NCBI GenBank assembly: GCA_011317545.1
Contig: WUJK01000003.1
Location: 682,001-746,000 of the forward strand
Direction: 5' to 3'
Origin: Coniella vitis
Taxonomy: Eukaryota; Ascomycota; Sordariomycetes; Diaporthales; Schizoparmaceae
Length of the DNA: 64,000 nt
In this document: positions 57,000-64,000 of the stretch, one piece after another
Layout of the letters: every line of letters begins with the position of its first letter
Numbering within the stretch: position 1 is the stretch's first letter
Notes under the pieces: generated by a model
Told to the model about the DNA's origin: nothing
Seen by the model: only the letters and a program-made list of their open reading frames with translations
Databases searched by the model: none
Program-made: the position numbers and the translations under genes

Positions 57000-59866
57000 A
57001 TGGAAGCCATGGATGATGCCAGCCCAGCCCTGCGACTTCTCCTGGAGAAAGCAGGCAAGCCCCCATACGACCTGGCCACCTTTGCAAGACTCCAACATGA
57101 TTGTCTGGATATGGCCGGCGCGCTTACAGCAGGCACGGTGCCTCAACAAGACGCCATGGCCATGTTCGAAGTGATGGATCTCATCGCCTGGATAGCTGTC
57201 TGGAGGGCCGATGCCTGCTGTGTTCCCGAGCTTCGCGGCTCCTCGCTCACCATTGACGGCCAGTTATGGACATATGCTGTTGCTTCCGCGACACTCCATC
57301 TTCGACACTGCCTTTTCGTCTGCGAGCAGCTGCCTGCCTTGACCCCAGGTGGCTTCTGTCAAGCCTGTAATTGGACGCTCGCGCGCTATTTGGGGCGCTT
57401 CCGGGCAGAAGATAATAAATGTACCCGGCCCCTCCTGCTCGCTCGCCGTCCCCTTGACATGAACTTTCTTGAACATGACAACTGAGTATTTACTTAGATG
57501 ATCCGTTCCCGAGCGACCAACTGGGTAGACTTGGACTTGGCTGGGTGGTTGAGCGTCTTCACATTTTGGATCTAGTCCCAAACTTGCACACACTTCGAGG
57601 CAGCGGCCTGCGGGAATGCAAATCGTGCAGATTTCCGGCAGGTTGCCTGTCTAGACATGACAATGTGTCCCAGACCCCGTTTTCGTCTTCTGGTCCGAAC
57701 TTGGATCCAGTCGGGCTCTGGCTCCAAGTCAAGACAGAAATCAACACAGAGGGTGGAGGGGATCCGCCTCAGAACATTATAAGAATCCGACTCCGGAGCC
57801 AAAGATACTTTGAGCCTCCTTCATTTTGGACTAGCGATTTTAAATCTATGGTGCTCGCGGTCACGGAAGGTGGGTATTCGTACATTGATTGCCCAGATAC
57901 ACATAATTCGGCGCACTCACTGACCATGTCTCTATCTCTATGTCTTTTAGATTCTTCTGCCCGTGAGCTCGGTTCAATCCGCCAATGGCCTGAGTTGGAT
58001 CCCTTGAGTCAAACTAACGTTGACTCTGTCCATAAATATATATCTCTTTTAGCCCCGCCCATGCCAGACTCGCAATACTGCCCCAGAAGACTGCTGGACC
58101 TGGGCTCAAGCAAGTCATCTGAACCACGCATTGTCGAGCTCTCACAGGATATCATTGGCAACTGTAATGACGCTATAGAATACGCAACTCTGAGCTACTG
58201 CTGGGGTTCACCTGAAGATGCCTCTTTGCAACTCAAACTCCTCCCCGAACTCGAGGCGGAATTCCGTCTGGGCATTCCCCTGGCAAAGCTTACGCCCGTG
58301 CAGCGGGATGCGGTCGTTGTCTGTCGTGCTCTAGACATTCGATACATTTGGATCGACTCGCTCTGTATTATGCAAGGCCCTGCAGGCCGAACCGACTGGG
58401 AGGAGCAGTGCTACGAGATGGACCGCATTTACGGTAACTCGTGGCTCACCATCTGTGCGCTGGCCTCCAGCTCATGCTTGGAGGGATTTCTTGGTTCCAT
58501 CGATCGCCAGAATCCAGGCATTCCGCTTGAGATCCTATCTTACGACAACACCGCAATCAGCAACTCCTTTCACCTGCGACTTCTAACAGACGATGGCCAG
58601 CCTCATAATGCAATAGCTGCGTCCCCACACGTGAGAGTCGACACCAAAGATGGAACTTGGAGGAATCGAGGCTGGGTGTTTTCCGAGCGGCTGCTCTCGC
58701 CTCGGAAGCTGCTATTTGGTACTCGTACGGTTCATTTTGAATATGGTTGCTGGTTTGATTCCAAGAATGGGTACAGTCAAAGCATTAATTTGCCAGCCTT
58801 GGACAAGATGTCACCACAATATCGCTCTTCTGTCACTGACTTGTGGTACGAAGTGGTTCAGTCCTTGCCTCTGGATGGGTTTACAAACAGCTCCGACGTG
58901 CTGCCCGCTCTGTCAGGCGTCGCCAAAACCTTCCAGGCTGCCACCTCTTGCCACTATCTTGCCGGACTATGGGCCGAGGATCTGCATTGCGGCCTTCTTT
59001 GGCAGAATGAGAGTCTGCTTGCTAAACCCCAGAATCTGACCAATCTCGCGAACAAAGTGGCACTGACAGCCATACCCTCCTGGAGCTGGGCCGTAGAGAC
59101 CAAAGGCAGTGCCAGGAACTTGCAATTCCTACTCAAAGTCACCTACCACACTTGCCGATATTGGACGCATCTGAAATCAGAGATGGAATTCATTTCCGCA
59201 GTCCCAGGAATTCAAGGAAAGAACCCATTGGGTTGCGTGGCCGATGCTTCCATCACCGTCAGGAGCCGCGTGCTCGATCTCTCGCCCGAAGTCACAGTAA
59301 CAAAAGCAGACGAGGATGCCTTTTATCTTTTGAAAATATCCGCGTCATCAGAACATTGCTTTGTCTGGTGCGACTGGCAGTCCGGTCTGTCGGAGAACTT
59401 TACAGGCCGAGGTCTCGCGTTGCTCCTCTTGGCCAGTTGCTGTGCTGCTCCAGAGCATCAGATCCTCGACGAGGTCTGCAAGGACTGTGAGGAGTTCGTT
59501 GAGGTCACCGAGGACTCGGGACGCGAAGGGGATGCTCACACGTGTCGTGGATGCGGATTCAGTTTTGCAGCCAAGTCCCAGTCTCTTCGCAGGGAGAACT
59601 ACGACTATGAGAATTGGGATGAGGATGCTACGCCACTCTCCGAATGTACGCAGTGTGCTGAGGAGGAAGACCAAGACCACAATAAGCGGGATATTTGGGG
59701 GATTTTGGTGCTTGCTGCGGATGGTCTTGAAGGGGGTGGTACAGGAGGCATCGGGCAAAAGCAGAACCAGACCTATTATCGCGTGGGTGTGTTCATGTCT
59801 CGGGCTGCGCACGGGGCTTCGACTCTCTTTCGGCACGCTCCAGAGCGCACAGTTATCCTGAAGTAA
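57000..59866 (+). CDS. HET-domain protein (heterokaryon incompatibility type)
   Basis: Proposed exons 57000-57420 and 57498-59866 encode 929 residues. The main exon's frame has no ATG upstream of its conserved part. The splice (donor GTACCC, acceptor TACTTAG) links it to an ATG-started 140-residue exon and keeps the frame. The HET domain starts near residue 365 with IEYATLSYCWGSPEDA, followed by AVVVCRALDIRYIWIDSLCIMQ, DWEEQCYEMDRIYGNSWLTICALASSS and a later DGTWRNRGWVFSERLLSPRKLLF. HET domains trigger cell death after fusion of incompatible strains, but most family members are untested. The C-terminus has three CxxC motifs (CKDC, CRGC, CTQC). The donor is not optimal, so the first exon is less certain than the second. 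Confidence 0.8.
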
Positions 59867-60756
59867 GGCGGCGGCACTACCTCTTTGGCGAACACGATGG
59901 CTGTGAGGTGAAATTATGTTCCCAAGCTCACCGAGCGACACTTTGAGCTCGACCTTGGAGCCGCGTATAAATTCACTTGAGTGGCTTAGATCAACCATGG
60001 ACAATTGTTGGCGTTCTGAGACACATTATATTCATAACCCTCTCGCGAGCTAATATTAAGGATATCCAATATCTTCTGTGTTGTTCACTGTTAGCCACAC
60101 AGACTGAGTGACATCTGGTGGGCCAGACACGTACACACACGCAAGTCCATGTCCGTTTCATGGCATACACGATGCAAGAGTCAAGCTCAATATCTCCACG
60201 GTGAGAGAGTATACTTGGGAGAGGTACTTTCTACACAGTACGGTGAGGAAACAATGAAACCAATCAACCTTAGAGACTACTATGTGTAAACCCACCTGGT
60301 TGGATGAACACAGGCGAGGATGGCTTTTCTCGTTCGAGTACTTTTACTATCTACTATGTACTGTATTGTTGCGTCCCTTATTACGTCACCGCGTAGGCTA
60401 TGAGCCAAGGACTCTAACTTGGCCAAAGTACCTACTATAATAGTATAGTGAACTTCCCTTCATTTCCAGACATTACCTCATGAGATGATGTTCTGTCGGC
60501 TGCCAATATCTGGGAGACGGGACAGATTCCATGATAGTGTAGATCTTGAATCAAAATTACCAAAAGCTTCTGAGGTGAAACCTGTATTGGCATACTATAC
60601 GACGACGCGATCAGACGGACGGACTTACACCCCTCAAGTGGTTTTCTTCCAACTTTTGCTCATACCACCACACCATTCTCTTTTTTAAAAACAACATTAA
60701 CAACTCATTCGACATCTCCCTCATCCGAACTCCAAGACAACAAGCCACTGCCCACC
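59867..60756. other. Intergenic region upstream of the HAD gene
   Basis: 890 bp with one exact TACTATGTA at 60352-60360 and related ACTACTATG variants near 60278. A short upstream frame (ATG near 60485) precedes the HAD gene. I see no other feature. Confidence 0.55.
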
Positions 60757-61602
60757 ATGACCCCCAAAATCACCATAGCCTTCGACCTCTACGGCACCCT
60801 CCTCTCCACCGCAGCCATCTCAGACGACCTCGCCAGGCACTTTGGCAGCGACAAGGCCGACGGCATCGCCACCAGATGGCGCCAGTACCAGCTCGAATAC
60901 ACCTGGCGCCTGACCTCGATGCTCGCCCCCGCAGCCTCCGACAGCAGCAGCAGCTCCCGCCCGCCGGCCGTGCACTACGCCTCGTTTGACAAAATCACCC
61001 GCGCCGCTCTCATCCACGCCGTCAACGAAGCCGGGCTGCACATCCCCGACGCCAAAGCCGACGAGCTCATGGAAGCGTACAACAGCCTGATTTGCTTTGC
61101 CGATGTGTTACCGGGGCTCAAAACGCTGCAGGAGCGCACCGCCGCGGGGACGGCAGAGGCGTACATCTTTTCCAATGGCACGCCGAGTATGCTGCATGCC
61201 TCGGTGGCGACCAGCCCGACGCTGAAGCTGTTTCACCCGGATGCGACGGGCAGCGAGGCAAGGCCCTTGTTTAGCAAGCTGGTGTCGACGGACGGGGCGC
61301 AGGTGTACAAGCCGCACCGCGACGCGTACGAGCATCTACTCCACGAGGTTGGGAGCGATGGTGGTGCTGGTTACAAGGCGCAGGCTGCTGTGTGGTTGGT
61401 GAGCGCGAACCCGTTCGATGTTGTGGGAGCGAGAGCTGCTGGGTTGAGGGCGGCGTGGGTGGACCGGGCGGGAACGGGATGGGTGGACCAGCTTGGTGAG
61501 GTGGTCAGCGAGGCGCGCAAAGGAAAAGGGGACGTGAAGCCGACTATTGTTGCCAAGGGGGTTGATGATGCGGTGGACAAGATTCTCAAGGTTGGGGTGT
61601 GA
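60757..61602 (+). CDS. Type II haloacid dehalogenase-like hydrolase
   Basis: An intronless 281-residue frame from ATG 60757. HAD motif I is AFDLYGTLLS with the nucleophile Asp10. Motif II is the YIFSNGTPSM loop, the lysine is in KLVSTDGAQVYKPHRDAY, and motif IV is VWLVSANPFDVVGARAAGLRAAWVDR. This is the L-2-haloacid dehalogenase (type II) arrangement, with a helical cap between motifs I and II. Type II enzymes hydrolyse L-2-haloacids through an aspartyl ester; fungal members may act on other small substrates. The cap contains a Ser/Pro-rich stretch (SDSSSSSRPPA) not usual in bacterial enzymes. No targeting signal is visible. Confidence 0.88.
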   Translation: MTPKITIAFDLYGTLLSTAAISDDLARHFGSDKADGIATRWRQYQLEYTWRLTSMLAPAASDSSSSSRPPAVHYASFDKITRAALIHAVNEAGLHIPDAKADELMEAYNSLICFADVLPGLKTLQERTAAGTAEAYIFSNGTPSMLHASVATSPTLKLFHPDATGSEARPLFSKLVSTDGAQVYKPHRDAYEHLLHEVGSDGGAGYKAQAAVWLVSANPFDVVGARAAGLRAAWVDRAGTGWVDQLGEVVSEARKGKGDVKPTIVAKGVDDAVDKILKVGV

Positions 61603-62012
61603 AGGTGTGTGGATGCTAAGCAATGAATGCATGGTACGGGTATCGGATGGGATGGATGAAGCTGAGAATTGAGCTGGGGGTCTTTATCGAATATAATTTT
61701 GCAAAATGAATTCCATTGACAGTAGGAGGCCTATAGCAAGCTCAAGGAGGACCAAAATTGACCAGGAACCATGATCCAATCAGCACAATCTTTTGTAATA
61801 TCCACGAATCCAAACGCCAACTTGCGACGCATATTCAAGAACGCCTTCCCCTATTCACTAGCCAATGATTATCCTACATCTCACAATGGTGCAAAGAATT
61901 ATTGCTCTTGTGGATGCATATGAGAGCCACTTGCGAGGCCCAGCTCGGCAGCAAAATTGAACGCCAGAGGCGTATTTACAGGCAATTGAGCATGAGCATA
62001 ATCTTGTGTTGG
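61603..62012. other. Convergent intergenic region
   Basis: 410 bp between the HAD gene and the 3' end of the C2H2-like gene. I see nothing in it. Confidence 0.5.
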
Positions 62013-64000
62013 CTAAAGAATCTGAACATTGTGTCCCGGCGGAACGGACAAATGCACAAATGCTTTGGACATTGTTGCTGCGTCCGACGCTACCCTGAAT
62101 GTGTTTTGGTCCGAAGTCAGGTTGATGATAATGCAATTGAGAGGTTGATGATTGTATATCAACACCGTGCCATACTTGTCTACCATGATCTGCTCCTCTG
62201 CAGATACAAGGCATTCTAACTCTTGCTGCGAAGGGTAACGCTGTTGCAGTTGATATGGTTCCGTGGACCGGTCCAGAGCAGGAGGCCAGGACGATGCTGC
62301 ATTGTCAGGCTCGTCAAAGCCAACGGGCGGTCCGGTGGCACCGAGAGAAGTGTGCAGCGGTGCATCATTCGCAATGAACTGGTACCGTTGGTGTGCTCCC
62401 AATCCCCTCGTCTTCTTTACCAAGGCCTGATCCATTGTGAAGGCCAGCAGCTTGCCGAACCAGCACGTCACTGAGAGCTTGCATGAAGTCCTTTTTGTCT
62501 TCTTCGACGGTCGATTGCCGAGTATGGTCCTCGGCTCGAGAATGTTCTTGCCTTCTAACCCTCATGTACGCATCGAAAGCTTGTTGCGAGATTTGCTTTA
62601 CCTCGTCCATGCTGAAATTTAGAAAGTCTGTCGAGATATGATATGAGCACTCAAATGTCATGGCGAGAAGACGCAAGGCAACACGTACGAGGCAGATGAG
62701 GGCATTGGTCGAGTTGCCCGGGAAAGATGATGCTCCAGACCGCGTGGTACGCGTCCCGATCGACCTTCACCTGAGCTTCTTCGTTATGTTTACTCGGCCA
62801 AACTCTGTGAGTGTTTTTCACAACAACATCGATTTCGAGTTGCTGGGCTCGGCTCATTTTGTAAGCTCGAGGGTGGTGCCTGTTGCGTGATTCTTCGTAG
62901 TGTTTGAGTCTCAGATGGGCCCTATAGACGGTCAGTTGATCTTCCAAACTGAGCACGTCTTGCGGTCAAGAACAGAGTAAAGGCGATACTCACCAGAACT
63001 GGTCACGGCCCTTGATACCATGCTGTCTACATGCTTTGAAGGAGGCGAGGTTATCGATGTTGGGGTACTTCACTCCATAAGGGCATTGCCAGCTTTTTTT
63101 CAGCTTGGTCTTCTGCTGTTGTGTAGCGGCACCGTGGCTATTGAGCTCGTCCCGACCCTCCTCGTCCTCGTCAGATCCGTAGTCATCATTTTCATCGGTG
63201 AACTGCCTGCCGCTAGTCTTCTTTCTCATCTTGGGCTGGTTCGTCTGGGCTTGGGTTCCGTTAGAACAAGTTGGCGAGCCATCAGCCGCGGAGCCCTGGT
63301 CTGCCGGGACTGTGGATATAGATTCCAGAGCATCGGTGGCAGGCTGATCACAAGCCGAAACAGCGGATGGGGCTTCATGCTTGGAGAGCGCATGGAAGGA
63401 TGCTATCACATCTTCAGCAGAGGATGCGGCATCCGCCGGGTGCATTCGTCGCAGCGAAGACAATAGAGGTGACGCATCCTCGTCATCACTGGCGACTCCC
63501 TGCGAGCCAAGGTCGTCCGGCGGACCCTCAAAAGACTGGCTGGGAGATTGACACGATGATGCCTCGGTCAGCTGAGTTTTATGATATCTTGCCAGCCCCA
63601 TGTCTTCCATGTTGTTCGCTGTCTTTCCTGGCTTCATTCGAAATGGAAACCTCTTCAGGACCATGGTTCTTTCGAGTATTTTGGCGAACCATGAAGGCCC
63701 AATTGCCTTTAGCGCACTCGTCGAAATGCATCGTTCGTCCGAGAGGAGGAATTGATGCGTCGGACTAACAAACCGTTCGTCATCAAATGCCTATTGCACA
63801 CGGCCTCGATTAACATGAAGAGCAAATGAGGCTGATAGTCGTCGGGGGCCTTGACAACCGGTTGCACCTACCTGACGATCCCGGCAGAGCTGCTTCACAT
63901 CCAAGTGGTATGAGTAGTCTGCGGAAGGTTTGTTGGGGAAGATTTGGATCTCTTTGCAACAGGCATCCTGATGACTCTGTAGTTTGGCCGAGATTCAAAA
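62013..64000 (-). CDS. C2H2-like zinc-finger protein, 5' end beyond the window
   Basis: Readable exons are 63872 to about 63975 or the window edge, 63790-62994, 62921-62689 and from 62627 down. Junctions join CRDRQ to AFDDERF, and GIKGRDQF to W-AHLRLKHYEES, with GTAGGT and GTGAGT donors. The central motif CPYGVKYPNIDNLASFKACRQHGIKGRDQFWAHLRLKH spaces two Cys and two His like the fungal C2H2-type units often written CPFYKxxP...HLYRxH. A low-complexity acidic region precedes it. The 3' end is unresolved: the frame stops at 62365, but clearly coding sequence continues in another frame to 62013 (ending VPPGHNVQIL). A short intron, perhaps with donor GTGACG near 62473, would connect them. A role in transcription is only a guess. 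Confidence 0.65.

Noticed and set aside
57000..60360. The HET gene and its surroundings as a multi-gene defence or incompatibility system
   Set aside because: Only one HET gene is present. The neighbours (a PLP enzyme, a HAD hydrolase, a C2H2-like protein) show no known link, and the deaminase gene lies 17 kb away in a housekeeping block.

Overview
The window is nuclear DNA of a filamentous ascomycete (Pezizomycotina; a Dothideomycete is my inference, not proven). The evidence is about 17 protein genes split by short introns (about 56-150 nt, one of 271 nt) with GTRNGN donors and CTRAC-like branch sites. Fungal gene families are present: a HET-domain protein, an OTT_1508-type deaminase, a fungal RhoGAP, and PEX1 with two AAA modules. 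There is no operon structure. I see no rRNA, tRNA, transposon, IS element or CRISPR array.

Layout. 0-5.4 kb: an uncharacterised 610-residue protein, then gene-free DNA. 5.4-15.8 kb: a BLM/Sgs1-type RecQ helicase followed by a Rad53/Chk2-type checkpoint kinase, both on the minus strand. 17.5-18.7 kb: BET2, the beta subunit of Rab geranylgeranyl transferase. 18.7-23 kb: a long gene-free stretch dense in a short repeated motif. 23-25.8 kb: a RhoGAP protein. 27-40 kb: a compact block of RRS1, mitochondrial ribosomal protein S29 (RSM23/DAP3), MCM7, PEX1 and an OTT_1508-type deaminase, with divergent pairs sharing promoters. 41-48 kb: a DUF7053-like protein, a Ste20/GCK kinase and SUA5. 48-55 kb: RET3 (zeta-COP), MCM4 and a cystathionine gamma-synthase-like enzyme. 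55-64 kb: a looser, accessory-like region with a HET protein, a type II HAD hydrolase and a C2H2-like protein that runs off the right edge.

How the genes relate. Four genes act in DNA replication and its checkpoint: the RecQ helicase, the RAD53-like kinase, MCM7 and MCM4. Each has an ACGCGT (MCB) hexamer 130-245 bp upstream of its start. The two MCM promoters share the longer element GACGCGTAAAT at almost the same distance (190 and 192 bp), and both are divergent promoters shared with housekeeping genes (PEX1 and RET3). The other genes are housekeeping functions in ribosome assembly, mitochondrial translation, tRNA t6A modification, vesicle traffic and peroxisome import.

A second non-coding signal is the 9-mer TACATAGTA/TACTATGTA. 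I counted at least 15 exact copies by eye, all between genes, where chance predicts about 0.5. Splice junctions were assigned by eye from reading frame and splice-site sequence; uncertain ones are named in the entries.
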